Assembly (NCBI GenBank): GCA_900128395.1
Contig: LT649236.1
Coordinates: 1-64,000, forward strand
Direction of reading: 5' to 3'
Length of the DNA: 64,000 nt
Origin: Stramenopiles sp. TOSAG23-2
Taxonomy: Eukaryota; Sar
Part shown: piece by piece, positions 54,601 through 62,744 of the stretch
Numbering within the stretch: the stretch's first letter is position 1
Layout of the letters: every line of letters starts with the position of its first letter
Translations under genes and position numbers: made by a program
The notes under the pieces: model-generated
Databases searched by the model: none
Seen by the model: the letters and a program-made list of their open reading frames with translations, nothing else
Told to the model about the DNA's origin: nothing

Positions 54601-55938
54601 CTGTAAAACCCATTCTAACCCTTCTAAATATGCTTTTACTATCCGCCCATGACACATTTGATCATCTTTGGTACTTCCCTCTCCAGTATTAAGACCAAAT
54701 TTTTCGTTGTAATATGCAATTTTGGTTGCATTTGTTGCATTTACATCCGTGCTTGCGCTATTGGAAAGCCATTCCGGTACTACAGTATTCGGTCTACTCG
54801 TACCACCACGATTGTAGCGTGCATTTTTTTTGTTTCTTGCATTTTGTTTATCAATTGTCTTTAATCGTTCGGTAAAGACCTCTTCCTCACGATTGCCCAG
54901 TAACACCATAATCCTTTCCAAACGATTTATATTAATATTTCCACTATTTGTCAAATATCCTCCCATAGTTGGCAATTCTTGCTTGTACATCGTAAACATT
55001 ACATCAATTGCACTTTCTGCGATATCCAATGATGGTAAATGCGGCAAGAAGTCATTCCCAACGAAGATACACAGCAAAATAATATCATCAATGACACGCT
55101 CTAAATCGTATTTGAATCCTTCAAACTTTACATTTGAAAATTCCAAATCTAAATATTCGCGCAATGTCGATATGTGTAATAACTGCCATGCATCGTGATA
55201 TATTTGTTTCTTCAACTCTTTCGTTGAATTTTCTTTCCTGCGAAAAGAATTGAAATCAACAACTTCACGTAGTAACGAGAAATGCGGATCATGTGACACG
55301 AGGGCAAGCATCACCAAATCAGCATCTAAGCCGTACATAACATGACGAGTGTTTGGGTCATATCCACGTTGCATTTTCATATTTCGTATGTATCCTATAA
55401 TTTTATGTTCCCCTTCCCCAGGCACTTCATGACCAGAAAAAATAACTTTAAAACGGCGCCAAATTGGATCTTCTTTGATCTTGCGTTTAATGAAATATTT
55501 AATATTTGCACTAACTCTAGCCATCCATTCTGTCCCTGGCGTAATGCAGTTGGAATCGAATGCATCTGGTGGAACTTCCTCGCCACGTTGTCTTGCTTCC
55601 ACTGCTAATTGTGCAGCATCCTTAGCTGAACGAAACCGTCTTGAACGTTGTTGATTCATTTTTGCTCTTGGTGCAACACCATCAATAGCCATATATAATA
55701 ACTTTTCCGGCTTTACTATATGAACAATCCTATCTAAGTAAAAAAATACTGCTTGTAACACATCTTTATCTGATTTAGCGCCTATACCGCTCCCATTAGC
55801 ATGGGAACAATTGTGCAAAATACCATTCATATCCAAATACAAGTTGTCCACACCAGGTAAGAAAGTTTGGTCATAGATGCGCTGATTAATTGCTGGATAT
55901 CTCTCCGATAACCAACGATAAAACTTTGGTATACCCAT
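51649..55938 (-). CDS. XRN1: 5'-3' exoribonuclease XRN1
   Basis: A 1429-aa single-exon protein from ATG 55938 (MGIPKFYRWLSERYP, the family N-terminus). Active-site acids sit in DMNGI (36-40), GEGEHK (174-179) and GLDADLVM (203-210). The helix with AIDGVAPRAKMNQQRSRR (84-101) and GNDFLPHLP are also diagnostic. The D1 to SH3-like regions follow. The last 250 residues are Lys/Ala-rich, then Gln-rich, then Met/Pro/Arg repeats (PRMMPG). XRN1 degrades decapped 5'-monophosphate mRNA in the cytoplasm; the length and SH3-like part favour XRN1 over nuclear XRN2. A (TA)n tract lies 40-70 bases upstream. Confidence 0.96.
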   Translation of the reverse strand: MGIPKFYRWLSERYPAINQRIYDQTFLPGVDNLYLDMNGILHNCSHANGSGIGAKSDKDVLQAVFFYLDRIVHIVKPEKLLYMAIDGVAPRAKMNQQRSRRFRSAKDAAQLAVEARQRGEEVPPDAFDSNCITPGTEWMARVSANIKYFIKRKIKEDPIWRRFKVIFSGHEVPGEGEHKIIGYIRNMKMQRGYDPNTRHVMYGLDADLVMLALVSHDPHFSLLREVVDFNSFRRKENSTKELKKQIYHDAWQLLHISTLREYLDLEFSNVKFEGFKYDLERVIDDIILLCIFVGNDFLPHLPSLDIAESAIDVMFTMYKQELPTMGGYLTNSGNININRLERIMVLLGNREEEVFTERLKTIDKQNARNKKNARYNRGGTSRPNTVVPEWLSNSASTDVNATNATKIAYYNEKFGLNTGEGSTKDDQMCHGRIVKAYLEGLEWVLQYYYHGVCSWNWFYPFHYAPMASDMVNLGPLHSTIRFTLGKPFLPFYQLLGCLPPASSQFLPQSFRALMTRDDSPIIDFYPNDFQIDMNGKRNPWEGVNLLSFINEKRLKEAVANHAPNSTLTDEEIARNSHGKDYLYQYDVSIQDTAVAQHGNKEAFPDVVACQCKVSVFTLPPIRTANGKFVARLCRGVKVPSPGYPCLRAYDTMDTTLQAVELNVFGFPSRKATLLLKPQRPTESEKAAGGTTVDEDGDVDVDLDKASEALLGRKCFIGFPHLREALVVSVCDGYDEYQQMDDGTIRKKSITGDNKQQWRQLAAGLGQTMLSGAGEPGTGGLDIGNVIITVNVRPIITMNRDSTTGATTQVFQDAAITFPLQCIFLTNPALDPRFQEAAAQTVVERFPKNTGVVYIGQQKYKEISMYGSTGFVRSQNAEKNTVDVTISLEPKEKPFGKIIAQKVKEKYFNVRTAAKALGVTPSALGRIMGSLIVMPGRVDIGLNLKVRGNLCLPGYARPIKAPINNGANNNNNNSQSNSWNSNKESAKLLFLGQGEGEGKSNTNSMARDGSQRVQWEYSERAIQLVSTYKRKFKRVFTTLLAKPNESRFSKSDIAPNGEDFEKICRWLQQLSIYKMPLVPASSETLSNTAIAAIQEYSDKQRALSIQQRTTIDINGIPATELYKPDFEGFANSGQGPGTDLNKAPSLGDRIVNIRCTNMPLGLRGTVVSIHPSTSCVEVVMDAEFIGGQNLNGLCKKGRGRLVKWSEVLSLSKVEVIKAPKPQPKVAKKAPVAKKQAWKKPEAKKQQVGKKKKAPSKAKKKSTGVQKNGVAPAANDGLTQLLQNAKLSNNNNNAQKSSENKDNGNLKALLTKEGIIPVGQQQQQQMPRPMIVPPSRGVPPPMLVSRGMPRMMPRMMPGMPMPRMMPGMQMPPMFVVPPRPMMQMPRGPSVGILPMGPTIEVKKREDKKNEPEKRVKREKKKASSSLKPSHV
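51838..51903. repeat. Coding tandem repeat in XRN1 tail
   Basis: GGCATGCCTGGCATCATACG and shorter forms (GGCATCATACGC) repeat in tandem here. On the minus strand they encode the Met/Pro/Arg repeats (PRMMPRMMPGMPMPRMMPG) of the XRN1 C-terminus. Confidence 0.85.
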
Positions 55939-55975
55939 ATTTGTTTTTTTCAACGATTACTATAATGTCACGTAC

Positions 55976-56009
<34 letters not shown>

Positions 56010-56695
56010 GTCGTCAATTATAAACTTCTTCTATGTATATTGTTCTAATCCTTTCCTTTCATATGTTCTTCTGTCTCTATATGTAATAATAATAATTTTC
56101 ATTTATAATTAGTTTATTTATTTGGATTCATTGCCATTCATTTTAATTTTGTTGTTGTTTGTTTGTCGTTTGAATCAAAACATTCCCTTTTCTAAATTTT
56201 AATAGGAAGGATATTACACTTGCTAAAATACAAGTATGAATAGCATGTACGCACGACGAACAATTAAATTTGAAATTGTTCTTAGTTTAAGTTATAAATT
56301 TTAAGAAGTTGCGTGGGATGATGCACTAAATTTAACACACAGGACTATGGCTATTATAGGAACTGGCTTTTTAAATTGCAAAAAAGTTAATTCCATTAAA
56401 TTATTATATATAATTCTAAAATAATAAAAAAATATTATTTAAAAATTACTCTAATATAACTACTACTAGTATTTTCGACTCACACAACCTCCTTTATATA
56501 ATAATTTTTTCTGTTTTCTCGCTTATTATTTTTTTTATTAATGTATTAGAATTCTTATATTCTAAAACTCCTTTTCTACTATTTCTATACGTTCATATAA
56601 TGCATTGTGTTATATTACCATATATATCTGTTATCCATCATTATTAAAACATTAATGATATATATCATATATACATCCATACAATCCTTTTCTAA
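55939..56695. other. Intergenic region between tectonic 3' end and XRN1 5' end
   Basis: 757 bp. The (TA)n tract at 55980-56006 and T-rich sequence form the XRN1 upstream region. The remainder is AT-rich. No gene, RNA or repeated element was recognised. Confidence 0.55.
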
Positions 56696-58783
56696 CTAAT
56701 TACTATTAACAAACAGACAAAAGAAGGATATTAATATTGATACTATCAATGCAGTTCTACTACTGCCGTATATACTATTGGCACTGGATGCACGTGTTGT
56801 CGTAAATGGATAAAATACATCGTATGGCAATACAGGTAATAATGGTGGTGCAGATGGAACATATGGAACACCGTCACCTTCCTCTAACATAACAAAAGTT
56901 GCACTTGATGTAAAATAAATATTTGTTTTACTATTTACGGCATGATCTAAAGAAACTGTTGATGTCTTATAAACTATTCTAGCGGCCACAATTTTCTCTT
57001 GTGGTGCCTTGTAATTACCAACTTTTGCAACTAAAAATTCATATTCCACGCCGGTAATTAAACTTGGACACACCCGATAAGCTCCATCAAATTTAATTCT
57101 ACTTGGAACTGTCTCTGGAGTAAATGGTAACCATGAACTTTTGGTATCAACTTTATATGGATTTGCATTACCATACACACCAACACGTAAAGTATCAAAT
57201 GACACATTAAAATATGAGGGAACACCTGATTCATCACATAAGGTCTCCAAAGCATTTCGATCTAAAGATACTGAACAGCCAACTTTTCCATCTACACCAT
57301 ATAAAATTTGCTCACCAAAGTCTATCGTCGTATCAGAGAAAGAAGTTTTACAAGTACCATCACCATTGATCACCAACGGAAAACGTAATCCACCGCTATA
57401 TTGTGCAATTGCAAATTTATCAACGGAACCTGTAGTCTCGGTATCTTTTGGTAATGTCATATATTCTCCTGCTAATACAGGTCGCCCAGTAATGTATCCT
57501 GGGTTGCCACTACGTGATGTATTGTAACCAGGCAAATTACTACTCGATGATGCGACTACTGCATCGGATACGAAATCTATAAGAAATTCTTGCTCTAACA
57601 CTTTAGCCCCTGTACCTGATATATCCATCAATACAGCATCAACTGTAATTGAAGAAATTGTTCCCGAACCTGGTAGTGATCCTGACGTAAGTGGAGTATA
57701 TGTCACATGGTAATGCGCTTGTACAAGTGCATTGTGGCAAATAGATGTTGTTGTATTGTAAACTGTTTTAGGCAATACACCAGTGCCATTTACAACTAAT
57801 CCACTAATTTCTGTATATGTCCCATCCGAATTTAATTTCTTAATTACCCCAGGTATTATATTTACATATTGCAATGGATCTAAACCACTTTTATGCTTTT
57901 TTGCGATCAGTAAATCACTTGTATATTTCCTTGCATTGAACCCACGCAGTTCGCATGCTGTGTTAATATTCGTTGTTGCCTGAATACATGTATTTGAATC
58001 GACCACAGCTTCACGGAATAGGATAGGATTTGATTCACTACAACGCCCATCAACGCCATTTGTTGGTAGTTGCCAAAACCCTTTAAAAGCCGGGATTGCA
58101 GAGTCTGCAGCTTCTTCAGAATACTCTCCTGCATTTGCCACTGCTGCTTGGATTCTATCACCAACCGTATATTGGGTTCGGGTTACTTCGTCATTAGTCG
58201 CTGGAAGCAATTGCCCAAAACTGTATTCCGGCCTAATCGCATTCTCACCCAACTTACTTGCAGGAAATTGATCAGGTGATGGTACTGGCTTCGAGTCATA
58301 TTCATAATAAGTACCTTTAATTGGACTATTATCCATAACCACACACATAACACCATCTAAAGGGTTTGTTTGTCGCATACCATATACTTCTCCGTTTGCC
58401 GATATTGAAGTCGAGTCGTAGCACATGAACGGATTAGTTTCAGCTTGATTCGAACATCCGTCATTTGATAGTTCCTCAAAATCCTTGGTCTCCGAACTAT
58501 AACAATCAGTATCGCAACAACATCCAGCGTCACAGTGCCCAGACGTTATATCACATTCACAGTTACACTCAAATTTACATGGATCACTTGTATCAACACA
58601 TTTACAACCCGGTGGTAGATAAGATCCAGAGGCACTTGTACTGGCTTCGTTCCAATCAATAGACATCTTTTCATTTGATTTCCGTATAATTGGATCCTCG
58701 CCTACACCACTTGATGCTACAATGGCATACTGAATAGAAAGTATTGTGATAAGTAAAACGGTTATCGTTATATATTTTTGCAT
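56696..58783 (-). CDS. TCTN: Tectonic (ciliary transition-zone protein)
   Basis: A 695-aa protein from ATG 58783. Residues 1-24 are a signal peptide (ITVLLITILSIQYAIVASS). Residues 60-94 are a Cys-rich module with CDITSGHCDAGCCCDTDC, the hallmark of the tectonic family (C-D-x-x-x-x-x-C-D-x-x-CCCD-x-DC). A long beta-rich extracellular region follows (two tectonic-type domains), then a C-terminal hydrophobic helix (RTALIVSILISFFCLFV) ending almost at the stop. It could be a transmembrane anchor, as in TCTN2/3-type proteins, or a GPI signal. Tectonics are part of the MKS complex that gates the cilium. Which paralogue it corresponds to cannot be decided. Confidence 0.9.
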   Translation of the reverse strand: MQKYITITVLLITILSIQYAIVASSGVGEDPIIRKSNEKMSIDWNEASTSASGSYLPPGCKCVDTSDPCKFECNCECDITSGHCDAGCCCDTDCYSSETKDFEELSNDGCSNQAETNPFMCYDSTSISANGEVYGMRQTNPLDGVMCVVMDNSPIKGTYYEYDSKPVPSPDQFPASKLGENAIRPEYSFGQLLPATNDEVTRTQYTVGDRIQAAVANAGEYSEEAADSAIPAFKGFWQLPTNGVDGRCSESNPILFREAVVDSNTCIQATTNINTACELRGFNARKYTSDLLIAKKHKSGLDPLQYVNIIPGVIKKLNSDGTYTEISGLVVNGTGVLPKTVYNTTTSICHNALVQAHYHVTYTPLTSGSLPGSGTISSITVDAVLMDISGTGAKVLEQEFLIDFVSDAVVASSSSNLPGYNTSRSGNPGYITGRPVLAGEYMTLPKDTETTGSVDKFAIAQYSGGLRFPLVINGDGTCKTSFSDTTIDFGEQILYGVDGKVGCSVSLDRNALETLCDESGVPSYFNVSFDTLRVGVYGNANPYKVDTKSSWLPFTPETVPSRIKFDGAYRVCPSLITGVEYEFLVAKVGNYKAPQEKIVAARIVYKTSTVSLDHAVNSKTNIYFTSSATFVMLEEGDGVPYVPSAPPLLPVLPYDVFYPFTTTRASSANSIYGSSRTALIVSILISFFCLFVNSN

Positions 58784-59507
58784 GCTTCTTATTTTAATAT
58801 TGTTGTGTTAGAAATTCAAAACGTTTTTCTTCGATTCCACGTATACCTTTTTCTTTCTTGTATTTCCTTACTTTATTTTTTTTGATATTGAACTTTACGA
58901 TATATATATATATATATATCCCAAAATAAACTTTCTTTTGTATCGTTCTCTGTATGTCTCTCTCTCTCTCTCTGCCTCTTCTGTATCAAAAGCAATTCAT
59001 AAACTTCTTGAATCAAATCAATTTTCCTTTCTTTTGAAAAATATATTTAAATATGTAGTATTATTAAAACAAAATAGAAGAAAACAACCAACAACAAATT
59101 ATTTTAAACTGCCTGATGTGGCTATTTACTATTGACATAGCATTAGTGGAGATAGCTACCCAAATTTGAAAAAAAACCATCCACGGAAAAAGAGATGATG
59201 AAATTTTAGTTGGTTGTACTTTTAAGACGTTCAGTACTGTTTTAACTCCTATATATACTATAATAGCATATTCATAGGATTGATGATGATCCAGTTTTAT
59301 CTCTCGGTTTTGATATGAATGTGATGATCGATCATCGATGATGTAAAACTACTATTAGAACTGCAGTTGCAACTATTCAAAGAAATTAAAAATATTAATT
59401 TTATATACATATAATAATTTAGATAGATAGGTAGAAAGAGTTTATACAATGGTACATAGTGTATATGTAATAACATCATAAGAATAATAAATAACAAACA
59501 AAATACA
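58784..59507. promoter_or_regulatory. Divergent region between tectonic and the endosulfine-like gene
   Basis: 724 bp. A (TA)n tract at 58897-58918 and a (CT)n tract at 58957-58973 lie on the tectonic side. The remainder is AT-rich with no further feature recognised. Confidence 0.5.
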
Positions 59508-59774
59508 ATGAGCGATGAAGTAGGAAAAACGGTACAAGCGCCTGGTACTCCAACTGCAGCGCAAAAAGAACAAAACAATCAACTCATGAAACAACAAGAA
59601 GCAAAAGCGAAAAGTAAGTTTGGGAATTTAAAAAAGAAAGGACCATTAAAAAACAGAAGTTATTTTGATTCAGCGGATCATTTTAGTGGCCAGAAAACTG
59701 GTAAAGTGCAAGCAAAAGATTTAAAATCACCTCAATTACAAGGTGTTGATGAAGAAGGTACAACTAAAAAATAA
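59508..59774 (+). CDS. ENSA: Endosulfine/ARPP-19-like protein phosphatase 2A regulator
   Basis: An 88-aa protein from ATG 59508. KSKFGNLKKKGPLKN followed by RSYFDSADHFSGQK (50-63) matches the endosulfine core (KYFDSGDY in animals and yeast Igo proteins), in which the Ser of F-D-S is phosphorylated by Greatwall/Rim15 kinases; phosphorylated endosulfine inhibits PP2A-B55. Here that Ser is residue 55. The rest is small and disordered, the usual size range for the family. The Gly of FDSGDY is Ala and Tyr is His, so it is a slightly diverged member. Role inferred: control of mitotic or quiescence entry. Confidence 0.85.
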   Translation: MSDEVGKTVQAPGTPTAAQKEQNNQLMKQQEAKAKSKFGNLKKKGPLKNRSYFDSADHFSGQKTGKVQAKDLKSPQLQGVDEEGTTKK

Positions 59775-60074
59775 AAATTTGTTGTGGAATGTATATCCAT
59801 ATGTGTATAATATAATATAACTATATATATTATTTAAATTAGTAATCTTTTATAAAAAAATGTATATTTTATTCATAAATTTGTTTTTTACTCCTCCAAA
59901 ACTTCAATATATTTTTTGGAAAATACCGAAAACGTACGAACGAGGGAAGAAAACCAAAAAAATAGTTTACTATACACGAAGTCATATAAAGTACACAGTA
60001 AATATTGTTTTAAATAAAATTATAAATTTTCCTCTTTCTACGCGTAACATCATCTTGGTCTTCAAAAATAATTT
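59775..60074. other. Convergent spacer
   Basis: 300 bp between the endosulfine-like and calpain-7 genes. AT-rich, with ACGTACGAACG near 59934. No gene. Confidence 0.55.
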
Positions 60075-62744
60075 TTACACACCGTTTACTTTATATCCTT
60101 CATCTTTACAATCCAATATTAAAATATATGGTGCATTTGCATTTTGCCAAGAACTGACGACTAATTTATATTCTCCCTCACGAATTTCATGATCACTTTC
60201 ACAATATGCATAGCCATGTCGATAATTACCACTTGTTAAAATTTCTTTCATATTATTTTTTTTATCATATAAGCTAATACTAATAGCAATTTCCTTCGGT
60301 GCTTGTAATTGTATACGCATGATAGTTGATACAACTATTTGTATGTTGTAAGAATTTCCTTTCACACTAGTACTTGACATTTGTGTTTTTGTCTTATCTA
60401 ATTCATCTCTATTTGCACCACCTTTCCATTCTCCTTTTATTTTACGTTCATTTGTTGCACTTCCTAAGGTAATTGGAATTTGTTTCATTTTAAACGGTAC
60501 AGTACTAAATGTGCATAATGAAAATGTCATATCCCGTGTTTTTTCATATTGCGATATAACAATGGTATATAATTTATTTGAACCAACTCCATTTGGCACA
60601 TCAAATCGTACTAAATAATTTGGATTGTTGGAATATGTACCATGAACCATCGGTTTGCCTGGATAAAATATACGTTTTAAAAATTTATTATCTTCAAAAA
60701 TATGTAACGTTATATATTCAGCATGAAAGACATCTTTACGATTCAATGCATGTCTACATAGTAAGATCCATACGCTAGCAGCTTTGCTCCTATTGCCATC
60801 TCCGCCAGGTGGAATGTTAATACTCAATGCATATTGTGGATTATATGCACAACTATATTTATCATTTTTAGGACCTTGCTTTTTTGGCCATGCGCCATGA
60901 AGTGTCTTGTTAAATTTAAACAAATTACGTTTCCAATTTAAAAAAATGGTATCATAATATTTCAACAATGATCCATAATCAATCCAAAAAATACCATTAT
61001 CCATTTGCATATGACCAACTTGATCATATGACAATGCTTTACGTAATTTTGGTGTCCAATTTTTCGTATCTTCAGGACAAAATGGGCCTTTCCAACGCAC
61101 ATGTGCCCATGGATTTTTTACAAGTAACAATTTATATCCATGCACTTCCTTAGCATCTAGAACAGCATATGCATGGCCAGTTACTAATCCAATTCGATCC
61201 GCTTCAGCCTTTGTCATGGAATCGCCAGTTGCAACGGTAATTAAACAATCACCATATTTATGTGCATGGACTAACCTAGTCCACGTTCTATCTTTATCAA
61301 ACGTCTCCGTTTTCCGTACATGAAAACTTTCAGGTATCCACCCAGTCAATGAGAATAAATCAATACCTGAATTGGATCCGTCAAATTCATAACCACCATT
61401 TAATTTCATATATGCTTTTTCAATAATACTAACCCATAATTCATTTGGATTCGTACTATTACTACATAGTGGTTTCATTCTTTTATCGACAGGAAAGCGA
61501 TCGTCTACAATTACTTTACGCGCAACACCATTGTACCATAATTTAACCATATATTTACCACATGGATTATATACAGGTTGTCCACGTCTATTTTGGGGAT
61601 ATATAATATTAGTAATTAAACGTTTGCGAAACCTACGTTCATAACTAGCTGCTATACATAATGAACTTACGAAGGAACAATCTTCAATGACACTTTGTTT
61701 AATACAATATGGTGAGATCAATGATATCATGCATGGTTCATCTGCAAATTGATTTGGTCGTGCCCATTTATGGAAATGTTTCTTTTGCGAATTCGATAAT
61801 GCCAATAAACCATCTGGATCTTTAAATGGTTCTGGAAATGCAAACTTTTCATTTAAATCTAAATCTAACCATGGTTGAAAGATTCTACCATTTATTCGTG
61901 ATGATCGTTTTAAAGCTGCAATTTCTGATGGTGATAATCTATTTCCAGATGATGGTTTTCTGATATTGATATTGGACGTAGGAACTTGTGGTAATGTTGG
62001 TACATTCTTTTTATTATTGTTTGATGATTTTTCATTTGATGTGTATGGTGGTGGGGGTGGTTGTGGTGATTGCGATTTTTCATTTTTCTTATTGTCATCA
62101 GCATTATTATTATTATTATTATTATTATATTTTTTTTCATAATTATTATTATTATTTTTCTTATTATCCATTTCTTCTTTAATTTTCTCTGCACGTGATA
62201 ATATCCCAGACAATCTTGTACTATATTTTCTACGATCGTTTTCATTACCTTTCGACAATTTTATAGCATCTAAATAAAATGAAGCAGCTTGTTGGTACAA
62301 TTGTAGTGCATTTTCTGTATAATTACCTTGTTCATCTTCAGCTAATGCACTTTCTAGATAAAAGTCTGCCGTGCGTACTACACGTGTTAAATTTTGGATT
62401 TTTCCACTATTATTATTATCATCATCATTATCATTATTATTCTTACGTTTTTGTGCATTTGCTAATGTATTTAAATCTGTAATATCTTGCACAAATTCAA
62501 TCGTTTTTGATTTTAACAATTCTATTTTACGACCATCTTTTTCTAATTCAGATATTTCTAAAAATATCTGTACACTTTCTTTTAATAATTCACATGCTTG
62601 ATAATATTTATGTTTTTTTTTTAATTGATTGGATTTTTCTGCACAATCAAATGCAGTGGTATATAAATATTTCAATCGTTTCGATGGGGATGAAATATCA
62701 TTTGGTATACCATCATTGTTATTTTCATTTGAAAACGTCGCCAT
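60075..62744 (-). CDS. CAPN7: Calpain-7-like cysteine protease with two MIT domains
   Basis: An 889-aa protein from ATG 62744. Two MIT-type helical hairpins lie at about 22-85 and 122-192, then an Asn/Lys/Pro-rich linker (193-260). The calpain core has the full triad: Cys356 in SVIEDCSFVSSL, His524 in VTGHAYAVLD and Asn544 in LLVKNPWAHVR. Two C2-like beta domains follow to the end (CNSPYCNP is absent; GYAYCESDHEIREGEYKL is near the C-terminus). There are no EF-hands, as expected for CAPN7 and fungal PalB/Rim13, which are recruited by ESCRT-III through MIT domains. A likely role is endosomal sorting or cytokinesis. The Asn runs are typical of this genome. Confidence 0.93.
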   Translation of the reverse strand: MATFSNENNNDGIPNDISSPSKRLKYLYTTAFDCAEKSNQLKKKHKYYQACELLKESVQIFLEISELEKDGRKIELLKSKTIEFVQDITDLNTLANAQKRKNNNDNDDDNNNSGKIQNLTRVVRTADFYLESALAEDEQGNYTENALQLYQQAASFYLDAIKLSKGNENDRRKYSTRLSGILSRAEKIKEEMDNKKNNNNNYEKKYNNNNNNNNADDNKKNEKSQSPQPPPPPYTSNEKSSNNNKKNVPTLPQVPTSNINIRKPSSGNRLSPSEIAALKRSSRINGRIFQPWLDLDLNEKFAFPEPFKDPDGLLALSNSQKKHFHKWARPNQFADEPCMISLISPYCIKQSVIEDCSFVSSLCIAASYERRFRKRLITNIIYPQNRRGQPVYNPCGKYMVKLWYNGVARKVIVDDRFPVDKRMKPLCSNSTNPNELWVSIIEKAYMKLNGGYEFDGSNSGIDLFSLTGWIPESFHVRKTETFDKDRTWTRLVHAHKYGDCLITVATGDSMTKAEADRIGLVTGHAYAVLDAKEVHGYKLLLVKNPWAHVRWKGPFCPEDTKNWTPKLRKALSYDQVGHMQMDNGIFWIDYGSLLKYYDTIFLNWKRNLFKFNKTLHGAWPKKQGPKNDKYSCAYNPQYALSINIPPGGDGNRSKAASVWILLCRHALNRKDVFHAEYITLHIFEDNKFLKRIFYPGKPMVHGTYSNNPNYLVRFDVPNGVGSNKLYTIVISQYEKTRDMTFSLCTFSTVPFKMKQIPITLGSATNERKIKGEWKGGANRDELDKTKTQMSSTSVKGNSYNIQIVVSTIMRIQLQAPKEIAISISLYDKKNNMKEILTSGNYRHGYAYCESDHEIREGEYKLVVSSWQNANAPYILILDCKDEGYKVNGV

